Shown in pieces: positions 1 through 9,054 of a stretch of DNA of 64,000 nucleotides. The stretch comes from Rhizobium sp. RM (GTDB lineage: Bacteria; Pseudomonadota; Alphaproteobacteria; Rhizobiales; Rhizobiaceae). Where the stretch lies: the NCBI RefSeq assembly GCF_013390595.1, contig NZ_JACAWV010000008.1, positions 558,001 to 622,000 on the forward strand. The letters are read 5' to 3'. The notes under the pieces were generated by a model. That model had not been told where the DNA came from and made no database searches. It saw nothing but the letters and a program-made list of their open reading frames with translations. Made by a program: the position numbers and the translations under genes. Within the stretch, counting starts at the first letter, position 1; each line of letters opens with the position of its first letter.

Positions 1-54
1 GTTGCCAACGACGGTTCCGTCGAGATCGGTGGAAAAAAGGCGCAGCGGTCTCAA
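1..54 (-). CDS. mfpsB: Mannosylfructose-phosphate phosphatase, N-terminal fragment
   Basis: Only the first 18 codons lie inside the window; the gene runs off the left edge. Reading the minus strand from a TTG at 54 gives LRPLRLFSTDLDGTVVGN, which carries the HAD phosphatase motif DLDGT. The TTG overlaps the TGA of mfpsA (TTGA), so the two are probably translationally coupled. Established knowledge: in Agrobacterium, MfpsB removes phosphate from mannosylfructose-6-phosphate made by MfpsA, giving the osmolyte mannosylfructose. The identification rests on the motif and the position directly after mfpsA; the rest of the protein cannot be seen. Confidence 0.85.
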   Translation of the reverse strand, partial: MRPLRLFSTDLDGTVVGN

Positions 55-1388
55 TCGCCGTCGTTCCATGGTTCGGCCCAGTCGGATTCTTCCAGCACGG
101 GCATCATTGTCCTGCCTTCGACCAGTGCCAGCAACTGCTGGGCAATACCAGTCCAGGTGAACAGACTGCGAGCCTTGTGCGCGCCCATACGGGAAAGCCT
201 GCCATAAAGCCGCTCATGCTTGAATGGCTTCATCATGGTAATGCCGAGATCTTCCTTGTCGAAAGGATCGGCAAACAGTGCGTGACGACCATAGCTGATG
301 GCGCGGAAAAGGCCGCCATGGATGGTCACGACAGTTGGTGTGCCGCTGGCCATGGCTTCGATCGCCGTCATGCCGAACGGTTCGTAGCGGCTCGAGAGCA
401 CGAACAAATCCGCTGCGCGGTACATGTCCGGCAGGTCTTCGTCCGATACGTAACCGGAGAAGGCGACCCTGTCTTCAAGCCCAAGCGATTTCACGCGCTC
501 CTTAAGCTGATTGAGGATCGTCGTTTCCTGCTCGTCCATATTCTCGCCGCCGACGGCGAGATGAAGGCGGGCCTCGGGCTCGCGTTGCGCCAGAACCGAA
601 AAGCCGTCGATCAGCAGATCGTAACCTTTGTTGGTGGCAAGGCGTCCAAGTGCCAGAACGGTTTTACCTTCAAAGCCGAAACGCTGACGGATCATCTGGC
701 GAGAGGCGTCCGACACCGGGAAGAAGCGGTTGTCGTCGTAGCCTGGCGGAATCATATGTATATGTTTGCGCTTGAGGCCGTAATCCTCGATCAGAACATC
801 CAATTGAACCGGCGTCGTCGCAATCACCATGTCGCAGCTACGATAGATGATGAGTTCGTGCTGGATGCGCTCCTTGAAATTGAACTCCAGTTCGAACGTG
901 TCGGCCTTTTCAGGATAGTCCGTCTCCATCTGGCGTTTTTTCCAGATGCCGATCGAATGCGGCGTATGCAGATGCGGGATTTTCAGGGCTTCAGACAGGC
1001 GCTGACCGGCAACGCCGGCGTCCCAGTAATGGCTGTTGATGAACGAGTAGGTCAGATCATTTTTTTTGATGAAGCGCAGTGCGTTCTCGCACCATTCCAT
1101 CAGATGTCGGTGCAGATATTCTTTCGGGATGAAATCGCGCCCCCCGCAGGGAATGCGTACAACGCGAACACGATCATCCACCTCGTCAAATTCCGGCTGG
1201 TCCTCGAAGCGGCGGGTGAAAAGGTCGACCTTGTAGCCGAGTTGTCCAAGCTTGCGCGCGAGTTCGAGGACATAAACAACCTGTCCTCCGGTATCGGCAG
1301 CTCCCAGAGGCGGGTGCGCGGCGACATAGCCATGCGTCGATATGAGAGCTATCCGCGGATAGCGTTCAGTTTCGCTCGTGGTCGTCAT
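51..1388 (-). CDS. mfpsA: Mannosylfructose-phosphate synthase (GT4 glycosyltransferase)
   Basis: A 445-residue GT-B fold glycosyltransferase related to sucrose-phosphate synthases. It joins mannose from GDP-mannose to fructose-6-phosphate, the first step to the compatible solute mannosylfructose. Visible marks are the N-terminal substrate loop ADTGGQVVYVLELARKLG (about residues 30-50), HTPHSIGIWKK near 150, the donor-site stretch LALGRLATNKGYDLLI near 250, and YEPFGMTAIEAMASG near 345, which holds the E-x7-E motif. I place the start at ATG 1388 (MTTTSE); an in-frame ATG at 1397 and a TTG at 1415 are possible alternatives with no clearly better ribosome site. It is followed by mfpsB with a 4-base overlap. 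Salt induction is known for this pathway, but I see no operator that shows it. Confidence 0.9.
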   Translation of the reverse strand: MTTTSETERYPRIALISTHGYVAAHPPLGAADTGGQVVYVLELARKLGQLGYKVDLFTRRFEDQPEFDEVDDRVRVVRIPCGGRDFIPKEYLHRHLMEWCENALRFIKKNDLTYSFINSHYWDAGVAGQRLSEALKIPHLHTPHSIGIWKKRQMETDYPEKADTFELEFNFKERIQHELIIYRSCDMVIATTPVQLDVLIEDYGLKRKHIHMIPPGYDDNRFFPVSDASRQMIRQRFGFEGKTVLALGRLATNKGYDLLIDGFSVLAQREPEARLHLAVGGENMDEQETTILNQLKERVKSLGLEDRVAFSGYVSDEDLPDMYRAADLFVLSSRYEPFGMTAIEAMASGTPTVVTIHGGLFRAISYGRHALFADPFDKEDLGITMMKPFKHERLYGRLSRMGAHKARSLFTWTGIAQQLLALVEGRTMMPVLEESDWAEPWNDGD

Positions 1389-1500
1389 GGGTCCCATCTT
1401 GGTAAATTTTTTCAATCAACCAGATAAAAATGCCCCTTGATCGGAAAGGTTCCAAATAAAAATGAATAAAAAATTTGCTGACAGCGCGGTTGCGCGTTTT

Positions 1501-2274
1501 TTAAGCGTTGCGGTGTATCTGCCTCAAACGTGAGATCCGGTCCCATTCTTTCGCCTGATGCGCCTTGGCCGTTGTTTCGACAATGAAATCGATGTGTGCT
1601 TCCGCTGCGGCGCGGGCCGCCGCCGCGTCGCTTCTGGAGATTGCCTCCTGAATGGCGATGTGCTGCTGCAACACGGTATCATGCGCACCGGGGAGCGAGA
1701 AAATGAGATGGCGGTTATAGAAGATGTCGTCGCTCAGCAGACGGTAACAGGAGCGGAGCGTGTGCATCAAAACGATGTTATGGGCGGCCTCGCCAATGGC
1801 GTTGTGAAACTCCACATCACTTGCCAGTTCATCTTCAAACCTGCCGGTCATATGCGCTTCCCGCATGGTTTCGATGATTGCGGCAAGATTGCTCTTGTCC
1901 GGCTCGGTCGCGCGCTGCGCAGCGAGTTCGGCAGCCATGCCTTCGATGTACCGACGATATTCAAGGAAATCACGCGTTGCGCGACTGTGGCGCGTGATCA
2001 GCGCGCTCAACGGATCGGAAAAGACTTCGCCGACGATATCGGCAACAAAGGTGCCGCCGCCGTGCCTGCTGACAAGCAGGCCGCGCGTTTCGAGTTCCTT
2101 CAGTGCTTCTCGTAAAATCGGCCGCGAAACGTCAAGTCGTTCGGCAAGGTCTCGCTCGCCGGGCAATCGATCGCCGTCACGCAAAACTCCGTCGAGAATG
2201 AGTTCCTCAAAGCGCAGCACGACTTCCTCGGAGGTGCGTGTGTGCTGTATCTGCGCAAAAAGCGTCTCGTCCAT
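1501..2274 (-). CDS. GntR/FadR-family transcriptional regulator
   Basis: 257 residues. The N-terminal winged helix (about 12-75) contains the GntR signature GDRLPGERDLAERLDVSRPILREAL-type sequence, and the C-terminal all-helical FCD ligand domain (about 95-245) has the metal-binding Asp/His pattern, for example DVEFHNAIGEAAHN. FadR-type regulators of this kind usually sense small carboxylates such as lactate, glycolate or pyruvate. The glycolate oxidase operon begins 2.6 kb away with an 11-bp inverted repeat in its promoter region, which makes this regulator a candidate glc repressor; that link is inference. It is transcribed away from DUF3422, and 112 bp separate its stop from the start of mfpsA. 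Confidence 0.85.
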   Translation of the reverse strand: MDETLFAQIQHTRTSEEVVLRFEELILDGVLRDGDRLPGERDLAERLDVSRPILREALKELETRGLLVSRHGGGTFVADIVGEVFSDPLSALITRHSRATRDFLEYRRYIEGMAAELAAQRATEPDKSNLAAIIETMREAHMTGRFEDELASDVEFHNAIGEAAHNIVLMHTLRSCYRLLSDDIFYNRHLIFSLPGAHDTVLQQHIAIQEAISRSDAAAARAAAEAHIDFIVETTAKAHQAKEWDRISRLRQIHRNA

Positions 2275-2540
2275 CGCAGCATTCTCCAGCAGAAACCTGC
2301 CGGAAACTATCAGCGAAGCGCCGCACTGGTCAAATATTCTGTCCAGTTGGTGCGAGCTGCCTGCGTCAACTCGGCATCTGCCCTTTCAAACTGGCTTTTG
2401 TTAAAGCAGGCGTACGTCAGCGCAGTGCGATTTCTTTCCGGAAGTGCCTCAAAACAAAGACAGGTTGCTTCCGTGACGATTTTGCCGGCGTGTTGGATGA
2501 TTTAAGCCGGACTTTGGATAAGGCAGGAGGCGGGATCGCA

Positions 2541-3815
2541 ATGGCCAAGGGTAGATTTGCATTTGCGAGTGCGCCGGAACGGGCACTTGCGCTCGGCGAA
2601 GTCCATGCCAGACCGACGGTGCTTCTGGCGCCGTCGCGCATCATCATCCAGCTTGCCTTCATGATGGATGGCGGAGCCTCGGTGCATCACGCGGTCATTG
2701 CTCAAATGTCGCGCAGTCGTGGTATCGCGCCACCGGAACGGGATGCTCGCCACCACGCAATGCCTTGGGGACAGGGCACGTTGCGGTGGGAGCAGCACAC
2801 GGAATTCTCAACCTGGTTCTGGGATGGTCCTGCACCTGATGCATTTGGTGGAGATGTCATCGGTGATCCATTCGGTGACGGTTTCTCGCCGCCTGGGACC
2901 CTGATATCGGGTGTACGTCTGGAAGTCCGGCCTGATGTCGGGGCGACGACGGATGCGGAAGCGGTTTTTGATCCGACGAGCCTCTGTCACAGTGATGTGC
3001 GCGGCGGCGAGGCCACCATCCTCACCGATTTCCGACAGGACCGCGATGGCCTGACGCAGATTCTGGTGATTGACCGCGGTTTGAGCAGCCATGGGCGCGG
3101 CGCTTTGGTGCAGAGGCTGCTAGACATCGAAACCTACCGTACGCTTGCCATGCTTGGCCTGCCAATGGCGCAAACTTTATCGCCGGAAATCCGCCGCATC
3201 GAAGATGGATTGACGGCGATTACCCAGCGCATGAAGAACGGCGCGCGGGACGAGGCAGACGCCTTGCTTGCAGAAATGACCCGGCTTGCCGCCGAGCTGG
3301 AGGCGAACGCTGCGCTCAGCCTTTATCGTTTCGGCGCCAGCCGCGCTTACGATGGCATCGTGCGGGAGCGCATCCGGGCACTGGCGGAGACGCCGGTACA
3401 AGGGCATGAAACCATGGGCAGTTTTCTGGAGCGACGCATGGCGCCCGCCATGCGCACCTGTCAGTCTGTTGAGGAGCGGCAGGCGAACCTGTCGCGCAAA
3501 CTCTACCGCGCCACGGCACTTGTCAGAAGCTGGATCGATGTTGAACTGGAACGCCAGAACACGGTGCTTCTAAACACCATGAACAAGCGTGCTGCCATGC
3601 AACTGCGTCTGCAGCAGACGGTGGAGGGGCTTTCGGTTGCCGCCATCTCCTATTACGTCGTTGGTCTGGTCGGATATCTCACCAAGGCGATCAGCCATGA
3701 TGTGCTGCCCGTCGATCCAGCAGTTTTGACGGGTCTTTCTGTTCCCGTAGCGGTTTTGGGTGTCTGGTGGGTGGTGCGGCGCATTCGTCGCTCTCATGCC
3801 GAGGGCGCACACTGA
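2541..3815 (+). CDS. DUF3422 family membrane-anchored protein
   Basis: 424 residues starting at ATG 2541, chosen because a perfect AGGAGG lies 10 bases upstream (2525-2530) and the protein homology-like region begins there (FASAPERALALGEVHARP). Longer in-frame starts run back into the neighbouring regulator. The body is soluble and includes a conserved-looking WEQHTEFSTWFWDG stretch near residue 85. A helical region follows (about 280-370), then two C-terminal membrane segments (around 375-395 and 400-418) and a basic tail. DUF3422 is widespread in alphaproteobacteria and its function is not known to me. A 13-bp hairpin terminator follows the stop. Confidence 0.8.
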   Translation: MAKGRFAFASAPERALALGEVHARPTVLLAPSRIIIQLAFMMDGGASVHHAVIAQMSRSRGIAPPERDARHHAMPWGQGTLRWEQHTEFSTWFWDGPAPDAFGGDVIGDPFGDGFSPPGTLISGVRLEVRPDVGATTDAEAVFDPTSLCHSDVRGGEATILTDFRQDRDGLTQILVIDRGLSSHGRGALVQRLLDIETYRTLAMLGLPMAQTLSPEIRRIEDGLTAITQRMKNGARDEADALLAEMTRLAAELEANAALSLYRFGASRAYDGIVRERIRALAETPVQGHETMGSFLERRMAPAMRTCQSVEERQANLSRKLYRATALVRSWIDVELERQNTVLLNTMNKRAAMQLRLQQTVEGLSVAAISYYVVGLVGYLTKAISHDVLPVDPAVLTGLSVPVAVLGVWWVVRRIRRSHAEGAH

Positions 3816-3818
3816 ACC

Positions 3819-3853
3819 CTGGAGCATCGGATCGAAACTGTCCGATGCTCCAG
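3819..3853. terminator. Bidirectional hairpin terminator between DUF3422 and LysR gene
   Basis: Perfect 13-bp inverted repeat: CTGGAGCATCGGA at 3819-3831 and its complement at 3841-3853, with a 9-base loop. It lies 3 bases after the DUF3422 stop and 8 bases from the end of the convergent LysR gene, so it can serve both. There is no long T-tract on either side. Confidence 0.75.
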
Positions 3854-3861
3854 CAATTGTG

Positions 3862-4761
3862 TCAGCCGCGCTCCCAATAGGGTGTCGGACCATAAAGCTC
3901 GGCTAGAAAGTCGATGAACAATCGCACCTTGGCAGGCAGGAACTGACGGCTGGGATAAACCGCAGACAGCGTCACGTTCTTTGAACCTTCGTAGCCAGGC
4001 AGCACCTGTACCAGCTTGCCGCTGCGCAATTCGTGGCCGATATCCCAGGTTGAACGGAGCGCAATGCCGAGGCCGGAGATCACGGTTTCGCGGATCACTT
4101 CGCTGGAATTGGTGGTCAGCATACCTTCAGGACGAATACTGAATGCTCCACCCGGCCCCTCCAGCCGCCAGACATCATTGTTGTGCGCAGGCAGGCAGCG
4201 GTGGCGCTTCAGATCTTCGATCGTCTCAGGCATCCCATGAACTGCAACATAATCCGCGGAAGCGCAGAGAACGCGCCGAACAGGTGCAAGCCGCCTCGCC
4301 ACAAGGCTCGAAGAGTTCAGATCGGCAATGCGGATCGCCAGATCGTAGCCGCCTTCAATGATGTCGATGAACTCGTCGCTCAGAACCAGATTGATCGATA
4401 GCTCAGGGTGTCGCTCCATGAAGGTCTTCAGATGCGGTGCGATGTGCATGCGACCAAAGGACGTCGAGGCGGAAATTTTCAGGGTGCCGTTGACGGTATT
4501 GGCGCGGCCCGAGACGAAATCCTCAGCATCTTCCAGCCCTTCGAGAACCGCGCGCACGCGCTCGTAAAATCCCTGTCCCGCCTCAGTCAGAGATATCCGG
4601 CGTGTCGTTCGCTGGAAAAGTCGAGCGCCCAGCTTTTCTTCAAGCCGTTTGATGCGTTTGGAGATGACGGCTGGCGAGTAACCAAGCTCCTTGGCAGCAT
4701 GCGACATGCTTCCGGACGCAGCGACGCTCGCAAAGACTTCCAGATCGCCGAGATTGGTCAC
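3862..4761 (-). CDS. LysR-family transcriptional regulator
   Basis: 299 residues. The N-terminal helix-turn-helix is clear (SHAAKELGYSPAVISKRIKR, residues about 18-38), followed by the linker helix and a two-lobed LysR substrate domain. The GRMHIAPHLKTFMERHPELS segment and the C-terminal LYGPTPYWERG resemble the DmlR/LeuO-like branch common in rhizobia. It is divergent from glcD with 111 bp between the start codons. That intergenic region holds a TTTCC-N5-GGAAA palindrome, a plausible T-N11-A LysR site, so it may regulate glcDEF or itself. The ligand cannot be told from the sequence. Confidence 0.85.
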   Translation of the reverse strand: MTNLGDLEVFASVAASGSMSHAAKELGYSPAVISKRIKRLEEKLGARLFQRTTRRISLTEAGQGFYERVRAVLEGLEDAEDFVSGRANTVNGTLKISASTSFGRMHIAPHLKTFMERHPELSINLVLSDEFIDIIEGGYDLAIRIADLNSSSLVARRLAPVRRVLCASADYVAVHGMPETIEDLKRHRCLPAHNNDVWRLEGPGGAFSIRPEGMLTTNSSEVIRETVISGLGIALRSTWDIGHELRSGKLVQVLPGYEGSKNVTLSAVYPSRQFLPAKVRLFIDFLAELYGPTPYWERG

Positions 4762-4777
4762 AGTTGGGCTCCTATTC

Positions 4778-4792
4778 TTTCCAAAACGGAAA
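4778..4792. promoter_or_regulatory. Candidate LysR box in lysR-glcD intergenic region
   Basis: TTTCC at 4778-4782 and GGAAA at 4788-4792 form a 5-bp inverted repeat with a 5-base centre, the size expected for a T-N11-A LysR half-site pair. It lies 17 bp upstream of the divergent lysR start. The site is short, so chance is possible. Confidence 0.35.
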
Positions 4793-4819
4793 AAATCTAT
4801 AGCATTTGCCTGGGTTCAA

Positions 4820-4850
4820 TCAAAGTGGTAAAGAAAGAATACCACTTTGA
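4820..4850. promoter_or_regulatory. 11-bp inverted repeat operator candidate upstream of glcD
   Basis: TCAAAGTGGTA at 4820-4830 and its exact complement TACCACTTTGA at 4840-4850, separated by 9 bases, ending 22 bp before the glcD start codon. The half-site core TGGTA/TACCA resembles sites of FadR-type GntR regulators (PdhR, LldR, GlcC), although those usually have a much shorter spacer. An RNA hairpin in the 5' leader is the alternative reading. Confidence 0.6.
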
Positions 4851-4872
4851 GGATAGTGCAGCGGGAGGAACG

Positions 4873-6312
4873 ATGACGCAGCCGATCCGGTTTCTGGAAC
4901 CGCGCCCTGCGGTGCTTTCACGGCGTGAGCAGATTATTGCGGGCCTGGCCGACATCTTGCCTGCCGACTGTCTTGTGCACGAGGCGCGCGAACTCGTTCC
5001 TTTTGAAACGGACGCCTTTGTGTCCTATCGGCGTCTGCCACTTGCGGTAGCCCTTCCGAAAACCACCGAACAGGTATCCACGGTTTTGAAATATTGCCAC
5101 GAAAATGGCGTGCCCGTCGTACCGCGTGGTGCCGGCACCTCGCTGTCTGGCGGTGCGATCCCGCAGGAAGACGCTGTCGTGATTGGCCTTTCGAAGATGT
5201 CTTCGATCCTCGAACTGGATTTTTACAATCGCACCGCGCGCGTACAGGCGGGTGTCACCAATCTCTCCATTTCCGATGCTGCCGGTGCCGAAGGGTTTTT
5301 CTATGCTCCGGACCCAAGCTCGCAACTGGCCTGCACCATTGGCGGCAATATCGGCATGAATTCGGGTGGTGCGCACTGTCTGAAATACGGCGTCACCACC
5401 AACAATCTGCTGGGTGTAAAGCTGGTGCTGGTGGATGGCACGGTGCTGGAACTGGGCGGCAAACATCTGGATGCCGCCGGTTATGATCTTCTTGCTCTCG
5501 TCTGTGGTTCTGAGGGGCAATTGGGCATCGTCACGGAAGCGACAGTTCGGTTGATCGCCAAGCCGGAAGGCGCTCGCCCCGTTCTCTTCGGTTTTGAAAC
5601 CTCGGAAGAGGCCGGCTCCTGCGTGGCCGATATTATTGGATCGGGCATCATTCCGGTCGCGATCGAATTCATGGACAAGCCCGCCATCGAGATTTGCGAA
5701 GCTTTCGCCAAGGCCGGATACCCGCTCGATGTCGGTGCGTTGCTGATCGTCGAGGTGGAGGGTTCTGAGGCGGAAATGGATGCGATGCTCGCCGACATCG
5801 TTGCCATCGCCAGAAAACATGCGGTGAAAACCGTGCGCGAATGCCAGTCGGCCATGGAGGCGGCAGCAATCTGGAAGGGTCGGAAGTCGGCTTTCGGGGC
5901 GACCGGGCGTATTGCGGATTATATCTGTATGGATGGCACGGTGCCACTGTCGCAACTGTCCTATGTGCTCAAAAAAACAAGCGAAATCACCGACCGGCTT
6001 GGCCTGCACGTCGCCAATGTCTTCCATGCGGGTGACGGCAATATGCACCCGCTCATTCTCTTCAATGCCAATGATCCCGAGGATGCGGCAAGAGCGGAAG
6101 AGGCGGGCAACGAAATACTGAAACTTTGCGTCGATGCTGGCGGATGTCTCACCGGCGAACATGGTGTCGGGATCGAAAAACGCGATCTGATGCGCCACCA
6201 GTACAGCGATGCCGATCTTGCACAACAAATGGCAGTTCGCGCTGCCTTCGATGAGGCCTGGATCATGAACCCTTCCAAGGTATTTCCACTGGAAGGACGG
6301 AAGAGCGTATGA
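4873..6312 (+). CDS. glcD: Glycolate oxidase subunit GlcD (FAD-binding)
   Basis: 479 residues from ATG 4873, set by GGGAGG at 4863-4868; the same frame is open further upstream but overlaps the LysR gene. It is the FAD-containing catalytic subunit of the membrane-associated GlcDEF complex, which oxidises glycolate to glyoxylate. The PCMH-type FAD domain is marked by VVPRGAGTSLSGGAIPQ near residue 85 and IGGNIGMNSGGAHCLKYG near 160. The C-terminal FAD-oxidase domain has HAGDGNMHPLI near 390 and GEHGVGIEKRDLM near 430. It overlaps glcE by 4 bases (ATGA), so the operon is coupled. Confidence 0.93.
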   Translation: MTQPIRFLEPRPAVLSRREQIIAGLADILPADCLVHEARELVPFETDAFVSYRRLPLAVALPKTTEQVSTVLKYCHENGVPVVPRGAGTSLSGGAIPQEDAVVIGLSKMSSILELDFYNRTARVQAGVTNLSISDAAGAEGFFYAPDPSSQLACTIGGNIGMNSGGAHCLKYGVTTNNLLGVKLVLVDGTVLELGGKHLDAAGYDLLALVCGSEGQLGIVTEATVRLIAKPEGARPVLFGFETSEEAGSCVADIIGSGIIPVAIEFMDKPAIEICEAFAKAGYPLDVGALLIVEVEGSEAEMDAMLADIVAIARKHAVKTVRECQSAMEAAAIWKGRKSAFGATGRIADYICMDGTVPLSQLSYVLKKTSEITDRLGLHVANVFHAGDGNMHPLILFNANDPEDAARAEEAGNEILKLCVDAGGCLTGEHGVGIEKRDLMRHQYSDADLAQQMAVRAAFDEAWIMNPSKVFPLEGRKSV

Positions 6313-7520
6313 CGGATATGTTCACACCGGTGACGGAGGACGAGGCGGCCGACATCGTCCGCGAGTGCGCCACCAGCAAAACGCCTTTGCAAGTTTCGGG
6401 CGGCAACACACGCGCGGGTTTTGGAAACTCTGTCGCGGCGGACGCCACCCTCTCATCGCTCGGCCTTTCAGGCATCGTCAGCTATACGGCGGCGGAAATG
6501 GTCATGACCGTCAGGGCTGGAACAGCTGTGTCCGTTATCCAGACGGCTCTTGCCGAAAACCGCCAGATGATGGCTTTCGAGCCGATGGATCACCGTGGCA
6601 TCATGGGCACGACGGGAGAGCCGACCATTGGTGGCATTTTCGCCGCCAACGTCTCCGGTCCGCGTCGTTATGTTGCGGGTGCAGCGCGCGATAGTCTGCT
6701 TGGCACACGTTTCATCAACGGTGCGGGAGAGATCATCAAGGCCGGTGGCCGGGTCATGAAGAACGTCACCGGACTTGATCTTTCGAGGCTTCTTGCCGGA
6801 TCTTACGGCACACTGGGTCTTTTGACGGAAGTGACCTTCCGCGTTTTGCCGAAGCCTCCCGTCGAAAGAACGGTTGTGATTTCAGGTCTGGATGACGAGG
6901 CTGCCACAACGGTCATGGCCGGCGCGATGGCGCTGAGTGTCGAAGTCTCTGGAGCGGCGCATCTTCCCGAAAGCGTTCGCTCCCGTTTCCTGGGCGGCGC
7001 CTTGCCGGAAGGACCGGCAACGATCCTTCGCCTTGAAGGACTTGGCCCGTCTGTTGAGGCACGGGCACAGAAGCTTCTTTCTGTCATGGACAGGGTGGGG
7101 CCGTGGGTGGTGCTGGAAGATGAGGAAAGCAATCTGCTGTGGCAGCACGTCCGGGATGTGGCCCCGTATCATGGGCAGGCGGCGAAACCGCTCTGGCGCG
7201 TTTCGGTCGCTCCAGGTGCAGGTCACAGGCTGGTTGCTGCACTGCGGATGGAAGCCGGTATCGATGCCTTTTACGATTGGCAGGGCGGGCTTGTCTGGAT
7301 GCAGATGGAGGCAGATCCGGAAGCCGATCTGTTACGTGGCGCAATCAGGGCTTTTGGCGGCGGCCATGCCACCTTGCTGAGGGCTGATGATATCATGCGT
7401 TCGACCATCGACGCCTTCGAACCGCGTTCTGCCGCTGAAGCACTACTTTCGGCACGCATCAAGGAAAAACTCGATCCGGCGGGCATCTTCAATCCCGGCA
7501 AGATGACAAGGGCGGCTTGA
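6309..7520 (+). CDS. glcE: Glycolate oxidase subunit GlcE (FAD-binding)
   Basis: 403 residues, the second flavin subunit of glycolate oxidase. It has the shortened FAD-binding fold: VSGGNTRAGFGN (about 30-40), TIGGIFAANVSGPRRYVAGAARDSLLG (about 110-135) and GRVMKNVTGLDLSRLLAGSYGTLG (about 145-170). The start ATG at 6309 overlaps the glcD stop, and its own stop is 3 bases before glcF. The order D-E-F and the close spacing are as in other glc operons. Confidence 0.93.
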   Translation: MTDMFTPVTEDEAADIVRECATSKTPLQVSGGNTRAGFGNSVAADATLSSLGLSGIVSYTAAEMVMTVRAGTAVSVIQTALAENRQMMAFEPMDHRGIMGTTGEPTIGGIFAANVSGPRRYVAGAARDSLLGTRFINGAGEIIKAGGRVMKNVTGLDLSRLLAGSYGTLGLLTEVTFRVLPKPPVERTVVISGLDDEAATTVMAGAMALSVEVSGAAHLPESVRSRFLGGALPEGPATILRLEGLGPSVEARAQKLLSVMDRVGPWVVLEDEESNLLWQHVRDVAPYHGQAAKPLWRVSVAPGAGHRLVAALRMEAGIDAFYDWQGGLVWMQMEADPEADLLRGAIRAFGGGHATLLRADDIMRSTIDAFEPRSAAEALLSARIKEKLDPAGIFNPGKMTRAA

Positions 7521-7523
7521 ACC

Positions 7524-8825
7524 ATGCAGACATCATTTACGCCCGAGCAGCTTGCCGACCCGCATGTGGCCGAATCCGAAAAAATCCTGCGCAAATGTGT
7601 GCATTGCGGGTTCTGTACGGCGACCTGTCCGACCTATGTCACCCTTGGAAATGAGTTGGATAGTCCGCGTGGGCGTATTTATCTCATCAAGGACATGCTG
7701 GAAAACAGCCGGCCTGCGGACAAGGAGGTGGTGACGCATATCGATCGCTGTCTGTCCTGTCTGGCCTGTACCACAACCTGTCCTTCGGGCGTGGACTACA
7801 TGCACCTTGTCGACCATGCCCGCGCCCACATTGAAAAGACCTACAAACGACCTCTGGCCGATCGGCTGCTCCGCAGCCTGCTGGCTTTTGTCCTGCCTTA
7901 CCCCGCACGGTTCCGGGCTGCCTTGCGTCTTGCCAATATGGCGCGACCCTTCGGGGCCTTGTTTGCAAAAACGCCTGCATTCAAACCGCTGGTATCGATG
8001 CTCGCGCTCGCACCGACGAAGGTGCCCCCGGTTTCTGCCTCCGTCAAACCGGGCACACGCGGCGCCGAAGGGACAAAGCGGGCGCGTGTCGCGATCCTAA
8101 GTGGTTGCGCACAGCCTGTGCTCGACCCCGCCATCAACGAGGCGACGATGCGCCTTTTGACGAGGTTCGGTGTGGAGGTCGTCGTTCCCAGGGGCGAAGG
8201 CTGTTGTGGTTCTCTGGTTCATCACATGGGGCGAGAAGAGCAGGCGCTCGCCGCCGCACGGCGCAATGTCGATGTGTGGACGCGAGAGATCGAGCAGGAT
8301 GGCCTCGACGCCATCATCATCACGGCTTCCGGCTGTGGCACGACGATCAAGGATTACGGCCACATGCTGCGGCTTGATCCTGTCTATGCGGAAAAGGCGG
8401 CCCGCGTTTCATCGCTGGCCAAGGATATTACAGAATATCTGGCGACGCTCGAATTGCCTCAGCGTGACAGAAACGGACTGACAGTCGCCTACCATTCCGC
8501 CTGTTCCATGCAGCATGGCCAGAAGATCACCATGGCGCCGAAGCTCTTGCTGAAAGCCGCGGGCTTCACCGTTCGAGATCCGGCAGAAGGGCATCTCTGT
8601 TGCGGATCGGCCGGAACCTACAATATCATGCAGCCGGAAATCTCGGCCCAGTTGAAGGCGCGCAAGGTAAAGAATATCGAAGCAACGAAAGCCGATGTGA
8701 TTGCCACCGGCAATATTGGCTGCATCACCCAGATCGCAACCGGAACCGACATGCCAATCCTGCACACGGCGCAATTGCTTGACTGGGCCTATGGCGGCCC
8801 CAGACCCGCAGAGCTTCCTGTCTAG
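7524..8825 (+). CDS. glcF: Glycolate oxidase iron-sulfur subunit GlcF
   Basis: 433 residues. The N-terminal ferredoxin-like part has two 4Fe-4S motifs, CVHCGFCTATCPTY near residue 27 and CLSCLACTTTCPSG near 77. The C-terminal half carries two CCG domains typical of heterodisulfide-reductase-like electron carriers (EGCCGSLVHHMG near 230 and LCCGSAGTYN near 360). It passes electrons from GlcD/GlcE to the quinone pool. It is the last gene of glcDEF; a 10-bp hairpin follows. Confidence 0.93.
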   Translation: MQTSFTPEQLADPHVAESEKILRKCVHCGFCTATCPTYVTLGNELDSPRGRIYLIKDMLENSRPADKEVVTHIDRCLSCLACTTTCPSGVDYMHLVDHARAHIEKTYKRPLADRLLRSLLAFVLPYPARFRAALRLANMARPFGALFAKTPAFKPLVSMLALAPTKVPPVSASVKPGTRGAEGTKRARVAILSGCAQPVLDPAINEATMRLLTRFGVEVVVPRGEGCCGSLVHHMGREEQALAAARRNVDVWTREIEQDGLDAIIITASGCGTTIKDYGHMLRLDPVYAEKAARVSSLAKDITEYLATLELPQRDRNGLTVAYHSACSMQHGQKITMAPKLLLKAAGFTVRDPAEGHLCCGSAGTYNIMQPEISAQLKARKVKNIEATKADVIATGNIGCITQIATGTDMPILHTAQLLDWAYGGPRPAELPV

Positions 8826-8854
8826 ACAGTGCAGACGGCTTTGCACGAAACGAA

Positions 8855-8881
8855 AAACGGGTGGCCAAAGACCACCCGTTT
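8855..8881 (+). terminator. Hairpin terminator after glcF
   Basis: AAACGGGTGG (8855-8864) pairs perfectly with CCACCCGTTT (8872-8881) across a 7-base loop, 29 bases after the glcF stop. The downstream T-run is short (TTT). Confidence 0.75.
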
Positions 8882-9054
8882 CAAGGCCGTTCCATCATCC
8901 CCCTGAGAGAGGTCTGGCGCCTGGCGTCCCCCGCCAAGTATTTTTCAGTGGTTTTTCCACCGTCCGTTGAACTGTAGCGTTCTGGTGCATCGTTTCAAGC
9001 GAACAGTGCGGTTTTGTACTGCCGCGCAGTTGCGGAATACTGTGACCGTTGCCG

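Noticed and set aside
177..1427. 416-codon plus-strand frame opposite mfpsA
   Set aside because: Shadow of the clearly identified glycosyltransferase on the other strand.
4918..6228. 436-codon minus-strand frame opposite glcD
   Set aside because: Antisense to a clear FAD enzyme and without its own start signals.
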